Made by a program: the position numbers and the translations under genes | Shown: piece by piece, positions 8,481 to 16,858 of the stretch | How positions within the stretch are numbered: the stretch's first letter is position 1 | How the letters are laid out: each line of letters starts with the position of its first letter | The notes under the pieces: generated by a model | Seen by the model: only the letters and a program-made list of their open reading frames with translations | Told to the model about the DNA's origin: nothing | Databases searched by the model: none | Source: Sphingomonadaceae bacterium | GTDB lineage: Bacteria; Pseudomonadota; Alphaproteobacteria; Sphingomonadales; Sphingomonadaceae | Assembly: GCA_016462305.1 (NCBI GenBank) | Contig: JAEMTM010000005.1 | Coordinates: 1 to 33,709, forward strand | Length of the DNA: 33,709 bases | Direction: 5' to 3'

Positions 8481-10082
8481 CTAAGCGGCTTTAGGTGCAG
8501 ACTGCCTTACGCCTTCATCAACATGATCGGCAAATTGCGCGAAATTATCAATGAATTGTTGCGTCAGCTTTTGCGCGGTCACATCATATTCCGCGCTGTC
8601 GGACCATGCCGCACGAGGGTCAAGAATGCCGCTGTCAACGCCCGGCACAGCAACCGGAAATTCAAAGCCAAAGTTTGCATCCTTACGGAATTCGGCGTTG
8701 TTCAGGCTGCCATCCAGCGCCGCGTTCAAAAGCGCGCGCGTGGCCTTTATCGGCATGCGGCTGATGCCGGGCATCGTTGCCTTGCCACCGGTCCAGCCGG
8801 TGTTGACCAGCCAGCATTGGACGTTGCCCTTGGCAATGCGCTCTTTCAACAAATTGCCATAGACGCTGGGGTGACGCGGCATGAATGGTGCGCCAAAGCA
8901 GGTGGAGAATGTCGCCTCCGGCTCCGTCACGCCAATTTCGGTCCCGGCAACACGCGCGGTATAGCCCGAAAGGAAGTGGTACATCGCCTGATCGGGCGTC
9001 AACCGCGCGATGGGCGGCAACACGCCATAGGCATCAGCGGTCAGGAAAATGATCGTCTTTGGCACGGGGCCCATATTTTTTTCCGAGGTGTTCGGAATAT
9101 ATTCAATGGGGTACGAACCACGGCTATTTTCGGCGAGGCTATTGTCGTCGAAATCCAATTCCCGCGTTTCCGGGTCAATGACCACATTTTCGAGCACGGT
9201 GCCAAAACGCTTGGTTGTGGCGAAAATCTCCGGCTCTGCCTCTGCCGACAGGCGGATCATTTTGGCGTAGCAACCACCTTCAAAGTTGAAAACGGCGGTG
9301 TCGGACCAGCCATGTTCGTCATCGCCGATCAAAGTGCGGCTTGCGTCGGCGGACAAGGTGGTCTTACCGGTGCCCGACAAGCCAAAAAACACGGCAGTAT
9401 CTCCGTCGGCACCAATATTGGCCGAGCAATGCATCGGCATAACACCCTTTACCGGCAGCAAATAATTGAGGATGCCGAACACCGACTTCTTCATTTCGCC
9501 CGCATAAGCAGTGCCGCCAATCAGGATCAGCTTTTCGGTAAAGTTGACCGCAATCACCGTCTCGCTGCGGCAACCATGGCGCGCCGGGTCCGCGCGGAAG
9601 CTCGGCAAATCGATGATGGTATATTCGGGTTCGAAGCTCGCCAATTCATGCGGCGTCGGGCGCACCAGCAGCGTCCGGATGAACAGATTATGCCACGCAA
9701 ATTCGTTGATGACGCGGACATTGACGCGATGCTCAGGCTGCGACCCGCCGAACAGGTCCGCGACGTATAATTTGTCTTTACCGCCAAGCGCCGCAATGAA
9801 ATCTGCCTTCAACGCTGCGAAATGCGCCGGGTCCATGGCGACGTTGGATTTGCCCCACCAGATGCTGTTTTCGGTCTCGGCATCGCGAACGATATATTTA
9901 TCCTTCGCCGAGCGGCCAGTATGCGTGCCAGTTTTGACAACAAGCGGCCCATCCTTGGCCAATATGCCTTCTGCATTGGCCAAAGCGGCCTCTACCAACG
10001 GTGCCGTGCCGAGGTTGCAAAATAGTGTCGCATCCGTGCCAAAACCCTGTTGCGAAAGTGAGATATTCAGAGGTGTCGACAT
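8481..10082 (-). CDS. pckA: Phosphoenolpyruvate carboxykinase (ATP)
   Basis: PckA converts oxaloacetate and ATP to phosphoenolpyruvate and CO2, the entry step of gluconeogenesis. The P-loop [13 protein letters not shown] is intact, with its lysine at about residue 240. The kinase-2 motif GDDEHGWSD, the PCK-specific [12 protein letters not shown] and RGSYPIEYI are also intact. I moved the start from 10169 to ATG 10082, where [14 protein letters not shown] begins, because GGAG lies six bases upstream. This gives 533 aa, the usual size for the ATP-dependent enzyme. The gene is divergent from chvI, a neighbourhood also known in rhizobia. A perfect palindrome lies 32 nt upstream of the start and may be an operator. 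Confidence 0.97.
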   Translation of the reverse strand: MSTPLNISLSQQGFGTDATLFCNLGTAPLVEAALANAEGILAKDGPLVVKTGTHTGRSAKDKYIVRDAETENSIWWGKSNVAMDPAHFAALKADFIAALGGKDKLYVADLFGGSQPEHRVNVRVINEFAWHNLFIRTLLVRPTPHELASFEPEYTIIDLPSFRADPARHGCRSETVIAVNFTEKLILIGGTAYAGEMKKSVFGILNYLLPVKGVMPMHCSANIGADGDTAVFFGLSGTGKTTLSADASRTLIGDDEHGWSDTAVFNFEGGCYAKMIRLSAEAEPEIFATTKRFGTVLENVVIDPETRELDFDDNSLAENSRGSYPIEYIPNTSEKNMGPVPKTIIFLTADAYGVLPPIARLTPDQAMYHFLSGYTARVAGTEIGVTEPEATFSTCFGAPFMPRHPSVYGNLLKERIAKGNVQCWLVNTGWTGGKATMPGISRMPIKATRALLNAALDGSLNNAEFRKDANFGFEFPVAVPGVDSGILDPRAAWSDSAEYDVTAQKLTQQFIDNFAQFADHVDEGVRQSAPKAA

Positions 10083-10113
10083 TAAATGCTCCGGCAAAAG
10101 GTGCGAATCTAGG

Positions 10114-10125
10114 GCATACGTATGC
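10114..10125. promoter_or_regulatory. Perfect 12-bp palindrome GCATACGTATGC, candidate operator
   Basis: The palindrome lies in the pckA leader, just downstream of the candidate pckA promoter. A central CG in a symmetric site is the architecture of LacI/GalR-family operators, and rhizobial pckA is controlled by the LacI-type regulator PckR. Partial matches (GCATACG) occur nearby at 10224-10230. The regulator is inferred; no regulator gene is in this window. Confidence 0.45.
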
Positions 10126-10142
10126 ACTGTGAAGTTGCCGCC

Positions 10143-10169
10143 GGTATACGATGGATCGTAGAAGGTCAA
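10143..10169 (-). promoter_or_regulatory. Candidate pckA promoter
   Basis: On the minus strand TTGACC (plus 10164-10169) is followed after 15 bp by TATACC (plus 10143-10148). The spacer is 2 bp shorter than ideal. Transcription would begin near 10136, placing the GCATACGTATGC palindrome just after the start point, a position suited to repression. Confidence 0.35.
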
Positions 10170-10237
10170 ATAACGGGCGCATCATTTTGCCAGCCACAGT
10201 TTATCCACGACAGACTTCGCATGGCATACGCAATAGA

Positions 10238-10266
10238 TTGAACCCCCGACGTTGCCACCCTATAGT
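10238..10266 (+). promoter_or_regulatory. Candidate chvI promoter giving a nearly leaderless mRNA
   Basis: TTGAAC at 10238-10243 and TATAGT at 10261-10266 are separated by exactly 17 bp. The predicted start of transcription (about 7 nt after the -10) coincides with the chvI ATG at 10273. No Shine-Dalgarno sequence precedes that ATG, consistent with leaderless translation. Confidence 0.5.
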
Positions 10267-10272
10267 CACGCG

Positions 10273-10980
10273 ATGAGCGCCAATATCGCCTTGGTTGATG
10301 ACGACCGGAACATCCTGACCTCTGTATCGATTGCGATGCAGGCCGAAGGATATGTGACGCGGATATATTCGGACGGCGAAACCGCGTTAAAGGCGTTGAT
10401 CGAAAATCCGGCGGACCTCGGTATTTTCGACATTAAAATGCCGCGTATGGACGGGCTTGAGCTGCTGCGGCGGCTGCGCGAGAAAAGCGATATGCCCGTT
10501 ATCTTCCTAACGTCAAAGGATGAGGAGCTGGACGAGGCACTTGGCCTCGCCATGGGCGCCGATGACTATATAACCAAGCCATTTTCGCAACGGCTGTTGA
10601 TTGCGCGGGTAAAGGCCATATTGCGACGCGCAACCTATGACAAGGTCGCTGGCAATGGCGAGGCGGAGCCCGAACTAGAACCCATGATACGCGGCAAGCT
10701 GGAAATGGACCCGGCGCGGCACCACGTCAAATGGGACGGGAGGTCGCTTACCCTTACGGTGACAGAGTTCATGATCCTTGAGGCGCTGGCCAATCGACCG
10801 GGCGTCGTGCGCACCCGCGATCAACTGATGGACGCGGCGTATCAGGACGACGTCTATGTGGATGACCGCACCATTGACAGCCATATCAAAAGGCTCCGGC
10901 GCAAATTCCGTGAAATTGACCCTGAATTCACCGCTATTGATACACTTTATGGGGCCGGATATCGCTTCGCAGACAGCTGA
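10273..10980 (+). CDS. chvI: ChvI-type OmpR-family response regulator
   Basis: This is the DNA-binding partner of the ChvG sensor kinase. In alphaproteobacteria it controls envelope, exopolysaccharide and acid-stress genes. The receiver domain (about 1-120) shows the acidic pocket VDDDRN, the phospho-acceptor aspartate at about residue 53 ([11 protein letters not shown]), the switch residue in FLTSKD and the lysine of YITKPF. The C-terminal winged helix (about 140-235) has the OmpR pattern [14 protein letters not shown] followed by [17 protein letters not shown]. The track starts at TTG 10252; ATG 10273 ([11 protein letters not shown]) matches family starts, giving 235 aa. It opens a run of seven overlapping genes; chvG overlaps its end by 32 nt. 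Confidence 0.93.
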   Translation: MSANIALVDDDRNILTSVSIAMQAEGYVTRIYSDGETALKALIENPADLGIFDIKMPRMDGLELLRRLREKSDMPVIFLTSKDEELDEALGLAMGADDYITKPFSQRLLIARVKAILRRATYDKVAGNGEAEPELEPMIRGKLEMDPARHHVKWDGRSLTLTVTEFMILEALANRPGVVRTRDQLMDAAYQDDVYVDDRTIDSHIKRLRRKFREIDPEFTAIDTLYGAGYRFADS

Positions 10981-12529
10981 GCCCGCTGATCTGCAGCTGG
11001 GATGGAGCCGGGGGTTATCGCTGACCACCCGCATACTTGCCGTCAACCTCTTCGTGCTTGCTCTGCTGGGTGCTGGTCTGTTCTTCCTCGACAGCTATCG
11101 CGTCCGGTTAATTGCAGAGCGCGAAAGCGCAGCCCGCGTTCAGGCCAGCTTCCTGGTATCCAGCCTGCCGCTTATCGCCCCGCAAAAGCGGGACGATTAT
11201 ATCGCCACATTCGGCCAAGTGAACCTGTCGCGGATCCGCGTTTACGACCAAGATGGCACGAAAATATTGGACAGCTTTGCGGGCCGACAACCCACTTATG
11301 TCTTTCGCGATCCCGACAGCGAACCTTGGCCCAAAATTGCGGCACGCGGGATGGACGTCTTATTCGATTTCATCGTCGGCGCGGCCAAGCTGGAACGCTT
11401 TGTTGAGCCTGTAGAAGATACCCCTTCGGCTTGGCCCGAAATTCGCGCGGCAACGCCTTCCAAAGCCGCCTCGATGGTGCGCTTTGCGCCCGACCTTACG
11501 CATGTGATTAGCGCAGCCTCCACTGCGCGTGATCGACGCTTTACTGTGCTGACCACCGCCAATGAACGCGACGTCCGCTTGTTCGTCCGGGCAGAGCGGT
11601 TTAACGTCGGCATGTTTTTCGTTTTTGCGCTTGGCATCGGGGTTATGCTTTCCATATTTCTCGCCCGCACCATCGTCCGTCCGTTGCGCCATCTGGCCCG
11701 CGCCGCCGTGAAGGTTCGGCTTGGTCGCGCACAAGAGGTTAATGTTCCCCGCCTGCCCTCGCGCCGCGACGAAATTGGTATGTTGGCACGTGCGCTTTCG
11801 GATATGAGCATAGCGCTGCGCCAACGGATCGATGCCACCGAAGCCTTTGCCGCCGATGTCGCGCATGAAATTAAAAATCCGCTTGCGTCTTTGCGGTCCG
11901 CACTTGATGGCGCAGAGCGGATTGAAGACCCAAAATTGCGTAAACAATTGATGGATGTCGCAAAAGCCGACGTACTTCGATTGGACCGCCTTATAAGCGA
12001 TATTTCGGACGCCAGCCGCGTGGATTCCCAACTGGCCAAGGCGAAGTTTGAACCTATCGACCTTGGCGACATGATCGAGCAATTGCTTCAAGCACGCGAA
12101 GACCGGGGCAGCGACAAAGATGTCGACATTGCCTTTGCCCGACCACTCCGGAAAATCGCGACAGTGATGGGTGAAGATGTCCGTCTTGAACGCATGTTGA
12201 CCAACTTAATCGATAATGCAGTGTCCTTCTCGCCGCCCGGAGCAGTCGTCGAAATATCCGCGACGCTTGCCGATGAAGACGTCGTCATTCGGATCAGCGA
12301 TGAAGGCCCGGGGGTGCCACCACAAGAGCGAGAGGCCATTTTCCGACGCTTCCACAGCGAACGGCCAGCGACCGAGAATTTTGGAGAGCATAGCGGGCTT
12401 GGCCTCGCCATTGCGCGGACAATTATCGAGGGGCATCATGGCCGCATTGCGGTTCGCGACCGGGTCGATGGCAAAGGCGGGGCATGTTTCGAAATCGCCT
12501 TGCCCTGCGCTGCTGCGGCAAGGCTTTAA
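10949..12529 (+). CDS. chvG: ChvG-type sensor histidine kinase
   Basis: This inner-membrane kinase phosphorylates ChvI. Transmembrane helix 1 ([21 protein letters not shown]) is followed by a periplasmic sensor domain of about 190 residues, helix 2 ([20 protein letters not shown]) and a HAMP linker ([20 protein letters not shown]). The H-box [16 protein letters not shown] has the phospho-accepting histidine at about residue 306. The ATPase domain follows with [18 protein letters not shown] and [17 protein letters not shown]. The track start at 10856 would lie deep inside chvI. ATG 10949 is the last start codon before helix 1, so I chose it despite a weak ribosome binding site, giving 526 aa. 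In relatives the kinase is held inactive by the periplasmic repressor ExoR, which is not in this window. Confidence 0.9.
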   Translation: MGPDIASQTAEPADLQLGWSRGLSLTTRILAVNLFVLALLGAGLFFLDSYRVRLIAERESAARVQASFLVSSLPLIAPQKRDDYIATFGQVNLSRIRVYDQDGTKILDSFAGRQPTYVFRDPDSEPWPKIAARGMDVLFDFIVGAAKLERFVEPVEDTPSAWPEIRAATPSKAASMVRFAPDLTHVISAASTARDRRFTVLTTANERDVRLFVRAERFNVGMFFVFALGIGVMLSIFLARTIVRPLRHLARAAVKVRLGRAQEVNVPRLPSRRDEIGMLARALSDMSIALRQRIDATEAFAADVAHEIKNPLASLRSALDGAERIEDPKLRKQLMDVAKADVLRLDRLISDISDASRVDSQLAKAKFEPIDLGDMIEQLLQAREDRGSDKDVDIAFARPLRKIATVMGEDVRLERMLTNLIDNAVSFSPPGAVVEISATLADEDVVIRISDEGPGVPPQEREAIFRRFHSERPATENFGEHSGLGLAIARTIIEGHHGRIAVRDRVDGKGGACFEIALPCAAAARL

Positions 12530-13002
12530 TGTCGGACATGGTGCATGGTAGCGCAGTCGCCATTGACGGAAACGGGGTGCTGTTGCTTGGGCCGTCCGGC
12601 AGCGGAAAATCAGACCTGGCGCTTCGCCTGATTGACCGCGGAGCAAAGCTGATCTGCGACGACATATTACACATCGAAAGCTGCAATGGTGTGCCACAAC
12701 TGACCATTGCGCCAAATATAGCCGGTAAAATAGAAGTGCGTGGCATTGGGATATGCCCCATTGATTTCGTCGATTGCGCACCACTGCGCCTCATCGTGCA
12801 ATTCGCGCAGGACGCGGACCGCATGCCGCCGGCGCATCAGAGCATAACCATAGCCGGTTACGCGGTGCCCATGTTCAAGCTGGACCCATTTCAGGCGAGC
12901 AGCGCATTAAAGGTGGAATGGGCGCTCCGGTCGGTCATTGACGCTGGGTGGCACCCGGTGGCAAACGCCGATGCCACATCGAATGAAAGCGTAACAATGT
13001 GA
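12529..13002 (+). CDS. hprK: Short HPr kinase/phosphorylase (catalytic domain only)
   Basis: HprK phosphorylates, and may dephosphorylate, HPr on its regulatory serine. Only the C-terminal catalytic domain is present (157 aa against about 310 in Firmicutes), the form normal for alphaproteobacteria. The Walker A loop GPSGSGKS occupies residues 21-28. It is followed by LICDDILHIE and by VRGIGICPIDFV, corresponding to the HprK signature region. The start ATG 12529 overlaps the chvG TAA by one base (TAATG); the track start at 12484 would add 15 unsupported residues. The target HPr is encoded three genes downstream. Position after chvG suggests that the envelope sensor and the PTS switch are coexpressed. 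Confidence 0.9.
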   Translation: MSDMVHGSAVAIDGNGVLLLGPSGSGKSDLALRLIDRGAKLICDDILHIESCNGVPQLTIAPNIAGKIEVRGIGICPIDFVDCAPLRLIVQFAQDADRMPPAHQSITIAGYAVPMFKLDPFQASSALKVEWALRSVIDAGWHPVANADATSNESVTM

Positions 13003-13964
13003 CCCAGAACACAGCCTCCGAACCGCAGAAAATCCTGTTGATTACTGGTGTGTCCGGGGCAGGTAAGACAACCGCGCTTAAAACGCTGGAAGACTTGGGC
13101 TGGGAAACGGTGGACAATTTCCCGATCAAGCTGGCAGGCCAGTTGCTTAAAATTCCCGTATCGGGCGGTGAGAATGGACCAAATATTCCGCTGGCGCTGG
13201 GCTTTGATAGCCGGACACGCGGTTTTGATGCCGAGGCGTTGATTCGGCAAATCAGGAAACTGCAGGCGCAAGCTAATCTTGAAATAATGACGCTGTTTTT
13301 GGATTGCGCGGGCGTCGAGATCGAGCGCCGCTACGCGGAGACCCGCCACCGTCACCCGATGGCGCAAGACCGGCCTGCGATGGACGGCATCGCCATTGAC
13401 CGGGCCGTGATGGAGCCATTTCGCCGATGGGCGGAGGCCGTCATTGATACAAGCAAGCTGTCGGCGCATGATTTGCAAGTCGTCATCCGCGAAAGGTTCA
13501 GCAGCGATACGTCACTGCATGCAAATATCACGGTATCAAGCTTTGGCTTTTCGCGCGGAGTCCCGCACAATGCCGACCTGGTATTCGACTTGCGTTTTTT
13601 GCGGAACCCGCACTGGGACGGCAATTTGCGGCCGCTGACGGGGTTGGATGCGGCGGTTGCCGAACATGTTGCCGCCGACCCGAAATATGATGAAGCCATG
13701 CAGAAAATCCGTGACCTTCTGCGGTTCCTGCTGCCGCTTTACGACACGCAGGGTAAGGCTTATATAAATATCGCTTTTGGGTGCACGGGTGGACGGCACC
13801 GGTCTGTGCATGTTGCCGAAACTTTTGGCGCTTGGTTGCGCGAAGATGGCTTTGCCTTGCAGGTGGCACATCGCGATCTGACATCAAGACCGATTGACGC
13901 GCTGGAAGAGCCTGCTAACGGCGCAGACAGAATAACGTCGCGACAAGGCAGCAACATCACATGA
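12999..13964 (+). CDS. rapZ: RapZ-family nucleotide-binding protein (RNase adapter)
   Basis: RapZ (formerly YvcJ/YhbJ) is a P-loop protein. In enterobacteria it guides RNase E to a small RNA controlling glucosamine-6-phosphate synthase; in alphaproteobacteria its role is less defined. Walker A GVSGAGKTTAL spans residues 17-27. The family-specific motifs DLRFLRNPHWDGNLRPLTGLD and FGCTGGRHRSVHVAE are intact in the C-terminal half. The start is GTG 12999, overlapping the hprK TGA by four bases. Length is 321 aa against 284 in E. coli. The extra residues lie mostly in a C-terminal tail (TSRPIDALEEPANGADRITSRQGSNIT) without an evident motif, with a short N-terminal extension. Its position between hprK and the EIIA gene is the usual one in this class. 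Confidence 0.92.
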   Translation: MTQNTASEPQKILLITGVSGAGKTTALKTLEDLGWETVDNFPIKLAGQLLKIPVSGGENGPNIPLALGFDSRTRGFDAEALIRQIRKLQAQANLEIMTLFLDCAGVEIERRYAETRHRHPMAQDRPAMDGIAIDRAVMEPFRRWAEAVIDTSKLSAHDLQVVIRERFSSDTSLHANITVSSFGFSRGVPHNADLVFDLRFLRNPHWDGNLRPLTGLDAAVAEHVAADPKYDEAMQKIRDLLRFLLPLYDTQGKAYINIAFGCTGGRHRSVHVAETFGAWLREDGFALQVAHRDLTSRPIDALEEPANGADRITSRQGSNIT

Positions 13965-14365
13965 TCGGTTTGATTTTAGTCACGCATGGGAAACTGGCGA
14001 ACGAGTTTCTTGTCGCGCTTGAACATGTTGTGGGGCCACAAAAGGACGTTGCGACCATCTGCATCGGCCCGCATGATGATATGGAAGCGCGGCGCAATGA
14101 AATCGCGGCTGCCATTAAAAAAGTTGATACCGGCAAGGGCGTCATCATCCTATCCGATCTGTTCGGCGGAACGCCTTCAAATCTCGCCATTTCCTTGCTG
14201 GATGCCGGACGCGTTGAAGTCATCGCTGGCGTGAACCTGCCCATGCTCATCCGCTTGGATAGCGCGCGCAAAAACCTGGACGTGAAAGAGGCGGTCGCCG
14301 CCGCCCGTGAAGCGGGACGCAAATATATCAGCGTTGCTTCTGAAGTGCTTGAAGCTTCACGATGA
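13961..14365 (+). CDS. PTS EIIA component, mannose/fructose type (EIIA-Man-like)
   Basis: This is a phosphocarrier protein that would receive phosphate from HPr. The N-terminus MIGLILVTHGKLANEF places the phospho-accepting histidine at residue 9, as in EIIA-Man. The later ILSDLFGGTPSNLAISLL and EVIAGVNLPMLIRL are hallmark segments of the fold. At 134 aa it is a single domain, with no EIIB or EIIC partner in the window. It is therefore unlikely to transport sugar; in alphaproteobacteria such orphan EIIA proteins act as regulators. It overlaps rapZ by ATGA and the HPr gene by ATGA. Gene symbols used for it vary (ptsM, manX, eiiA), so I leave the field empty. Confidence 0.93.
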   Translation: MIGLILVTHGKLANEFLVALEHVVGPQKDVATICIGPHDDMEARRNEIAAAIKKVDTGKGVIILSDLFGGTPSNLAISLLDAGRVEVIAGVNLPMLIRLDSARKNLDVKEAVAAAREAGRKYISVASEVLEASR

Positions 14366-14640
14366 CGCGGATTAGCCGCCCCGTCACTATCGTTAACGTC
14401 AAAGGCCTCCACGCCCGCGCCAGCGCCAAATTTGTGACGTTCGTGTCCCGCTTGCCCGAAGGGATCAGCGTTGAGGTCGAGAAGGATGGTCAATCCGTGA
14501 CTGGCACGTCGATCATGGGCTTAATGATGCTGGGCGCGGCGAAGGGTAGTGAAATTATCATTCATGCCCAAGGTGAACAGGCCGAACTCGCCATTGAAAA
14601 GCTGGTTGGGTTAGTTGTCGACGGTTTTGGCGAAGATTGA
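14362..14640 (+). CDS. ptsH: HPr phosphocarrier protein
   Basis: HPr passes phosphate from enzyme I (not encoded in this window) to EIIA proteins, and is the substrate of HprK. The active-site histidine is residue 17 in VKGLHARASAKF. The regulatory serine targeted by HprK is about residue 50 in VTGTSIMGLMMLGA. Both sites being present fits the HprK encoded upstream. Length is 92 aa, standard for the family. It overlaps EIIA by ATGA. In this lineage it may also be called NPr (ptsO), since the system is the nitrogen-type regulatory PTS. Confidence 0.95.
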   Translation: MTRISRPVTIVNVKGLHARASAKFVTFVSRLPEGISVEVEKDGQSVTGTSIMGLMMLGAAKGSEIIIHAQGEQAELAIEKLVGLVVDGFGED

Positions 14641-15452
14641 TGCGCCGTGAAATTACCGGATTTTCCAATCCGCTGTTAAAGGAAATACGCGGGCTTCGTG
14701 AAAAGAAGCTGCGTAAACGCGCTGGGCTGTTCCTTGCCGAAGGGCTACGCATTATGACCGAAGCGCGCGAGGCGGGGTTTCTTCCCGAAATGCTGTTTCG
14801 CGTTAAAGACCGCCCCGTTCATGACCTTGAGGTGGCTTTAGAGGCCGATGTTCTGGCCAATAAAGGCGACGTAATTGAAACCAGCGCCGAGATTATGGCG
14901 AAACTGTCGGGCAAGGACAATGCCCAGGCCGTGGTCGGCGTCTATCGCGACCATGGGACTGCTTTGGGGGAACTAGACCGGAGCAGCGCGCCAATTTGGC
15001 TTGTGGCACAATCGATGCGTGATCCGGGTAATCTTGGCACGATGTTGCGCACCGGCGATGCCGTGGGGGCTGGCGGACTGATCCTGATCGATGATTGCAC
15101 CGACCCATTTTCTGTTGAGTCCGTCCGCGCCAGCATGGGCGCCATTTTCACGCAAAAAATCGTGCAATGCCGTTGGGAAGAATTCACCGCTTGGTTGCGG
15201 GCGGGCGCAGGCCAATTGGTCGGCACCAGCCTGCAAACCGACACCGACTATCAAGCCGCCCGCTACCACGCGCCATGCTTCATCCTGACGGGTAATGAGG
15301 CGCAGGGCCTGCCGGACGATTATGAAACCGCGTGCGACCTGCGCGTTAAAATGCCGATGCGTGGCAAGGCGGACAGCTTAAACGCGGCTGTTGCGACCGC
15401 AGTCATGGCCTATGAGGTTCTGAACCAGTTTCGGCATTCGAAAGCCGGCTAG
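14640..15452 (+). CDS. TrmH/SpoU-family RNA 2'-O-methyltransferase
   Basis: This SPOUT methyltransferase probably 2'-O-methylates a tRNA or rRNA nucleotide. The N-terminal part (SNPLLKEIRGLREKKLRKRAGLFLAEGLRIMTEA) is the SpoU substrate-binding domain. The catalytic knot carries motif 1 (QSMRDPGNLGTMLRTGDAVGA), motif 2 (LTGNEAQGL) and motif 3 (MPMRGKADSLNAAVATAVMAYE). ATG 14640 overlaps the HPr stop by one base (TGATG); the track start, TTG 14637, adds one residue. Length is 270 aa. The best match of motifs is to the RlmB/TsnR-like branch, but the specific target base cannot be told. It appears to be the last gene of the chvI run, and no terminator is visible between it and convergent rmuC, only 2 nt away. 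Confidence 0.9.
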   Translation: MRREITGFSNPLLKEIRGLREKKLRKRAGLFLAEGLRIMTEAREAGFLPEMLFRVKDRPVHDLEVALEADVLANKGDVIETSAEIMAKLSGKDNAQAVVGVYRDHGTALGELDRSSAPIWLVAQSMRDPGNLGTMLRTGDAVGAGGLILIDDCTDPFSVESVRASMGAIFTQKIVQCRWEEFTAWLRAGAGQLVGTSLQTDTDYQAARYHAPCFILTGNEAQGLPDDYETACDLRVKMPMRGKADSLNAAVATAVMAYEVLNQFRHSKAG

Positions 15453-15454
15453 CC

Positions 15455-16804
15455 TCAGACAACAGCCTCGCGTTGGTCCTCAATCGGTGGCGACGGCGTC
15501 TCAGCTTCGCCATCGCCATAACGTGGCAAAGCCTCTACCATAGGAATATCTTCCAATTCACGCTTACCGGTTTCGATGTTCAAATCGGCAAATTTTCGGC
15601 CCGTTGAAATGACATTGCGTTCGAAGCTGCCGACGAATTTATTGTAGTTATTCACCGCCGACGACAGACCGCTGCCGACCGATTTCAGATGCTGTGCAGC
15701 CACCGCAATGCGGTCATACATTTCCTTACCAAGCGCCCCGATTTGCTTCGCCTCGCGCGCTAGCCCCTCTTGCCGCCAGACGCTGGCAACGGTGCGGGCG
15801 ATTGCGACCAAGTTTGTCGGCGTCGCCAGCAGCACTTTCTTATCAAAGGCGAAGTCCCACAATTGCGGCTCATGCTCCAGCGCAGCCGCAAGGAAATGTT
15901 CACCGGGGACAAACATGATGACATAATCGGGCGCTTCGGAAAATTGATCCCAATAGGCCTTGCGCGATAACCCATCGATATGGTTCTTCATCGATTGCGT
16001 GTGCCGCGTCATGGCCACAGCGCGAACATCATCGTCCACCGAGTCAAACGCATCCTGATAGTCGTTCAACGATACCTTGGCATCAATCACCAAGGTGCGC
16101 CCGCCGGGGACATGGATGACGGCGTCGGGCCGCAGCCGCAAACCATCGCCAACATCAATGCTGGTTTCGAGGTTAAAATCGACATGTTCAGACAGGCCGC
16201 AGCTTTCGAGCACATTTTTCAACTGCTGCTCACCCCAACGCCCCCGCGCCTTGGGCGCATTACGCAAGGAGTTCATCAGGCCCGACGCAACGCTCGACAC
16301 GCGTTCCTGACCCAAGCGCATTTCGCCGATTAACCCCTTCAGGTCGCCATAGGCCTCAGTCCGGTCCTTCTCGATTTTGCCGACCTGCTCTTCATAGGCC
16401 TTCAGCTTTTCGCCTACCGGGCCAAGCAGTTGCTTCAGCCTTTCCTCATTCTTCTCGCCAGCTTGATGGAAGCGTTCATCGGCGCGTTGCAGGAACGCCG
16501 CCTGCGCCTCACCCAATAATTTCTGCCCAATCTCACCAAATTGGGCCGAGAGGTTTTCCTTTGCATCGCCCAACGCCGCGATCTGCTCTGCAAAGCTCCG
16601 CTCGCGTTCTTCCAAACTGGTTTCAAGCCGCGCCAAGCGGTCCTTGGCGCTATCGCGTTCGAGCACCACCTGATCGAGCATAGCCCGCAACTGCGCGGTC
16701 GTTTCCTGCCCCGCATTGCCCATGCGGCTGCCCGCAAACCAGCCAAGCAGCAGCCCACCCAACAAAGCAACAACCAAGACGACAATGACGACTAACGGCT
16801 CCAA
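15455..16804 (-). CDS. rmuC: DNA recombination protein RmuC
   Basis: RmuC belongs to a family with a PD-(D/E)XK-like nuclease fold implicated in limiting recombination at inverted repeats; its biochemistry is poorly known. An N-terminal membrane helix (LVVIVVLVVALLGGLLLGWFAG) is followed by a long coiled coil at roughly residues 35-200, containing heptad-rich segments such as ARLETSLEERERSFAEQIAALGDAKE. The RmuC domain (about 190-400) includes RGRWGEQQLKNVLESCGL, RLRPDAVIHVPGGRTLVIDAKVSLNDYQDA and VIMFVPGEHFLAAALEHEP. The DAKVS segment fits the (D/E)XK core. Length is 449 aa, within the family range. It lies downstream of pssA on the same strand (54-nt gap) and faces trmH at a 2-nt gap. Confidence 0.93.
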   Translation of the reverse strand: MEPLVVIVVLVVALLGGLLLGWFAGSRMGNAGQETTAQLRAMLDQVVLERDSAKDRLARLETSLEERERSFAEQIAALGDAKENLSAQFGEIGQKLLGEAQAAFLQRADERFHQAGEKNEERLKQLLGPVGEKLKAYEEQVGKIEKDRTEAYGDLKGLIGEMRLGQERVSSVASGLMNSLRNAPKARGRWGEQQLKNVLESCGLSEHVDFNLETSIDVGDGLRLRPDAVIHVPGGRTLVIDAKVSLNDYQDAFDSVDDDVRAVAMTRHTQSMKNHIDGLSRKAYWDQFSEAPDYVIMFVPGEHFLAAALEHEPQLWDFAFDKKVLLATPTNLVAIARTVASVWRQEGLAREAKQIGALGKEMYDRIAVAAQHLKSVGSGLSSAVNNYNKFVGSFERNVISTGRKFADLNIETGKRELEDIPMVEALPRYGDGEAETPSPPIEDQREAVV

Positions 16805-16858
16805 AGGCCACCTCCCAAATTAGAACGAAAATGGAACATAGCCCGTGCGGGGCGGAGG

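Noticed and set aside
8523-9770. 415-aa plus-strand ORF antisense to pckA
   Set aside because: The protein has no recognisable motif and mirrors a certain pckA gene with all catalytic motifs. Long antisense ORFs are expected opposite codon-biased genes.
10201-10209. DnaA-box-like TTATCCACG between pckA and chvI
   Set aside because: It is a single copy with one mismatch to TTATCCACA and no cluster, AT-rich unwinding region or origin-linked genes nearby. It is not evidence for an origin.
11296-12091. 243- and 258-aa minus-strand ORFs antisense to chvG
   Set aside because: Two different frames are open over the same stretch, which indicates codon-bias shadows; both are composition-biased and lack domains.
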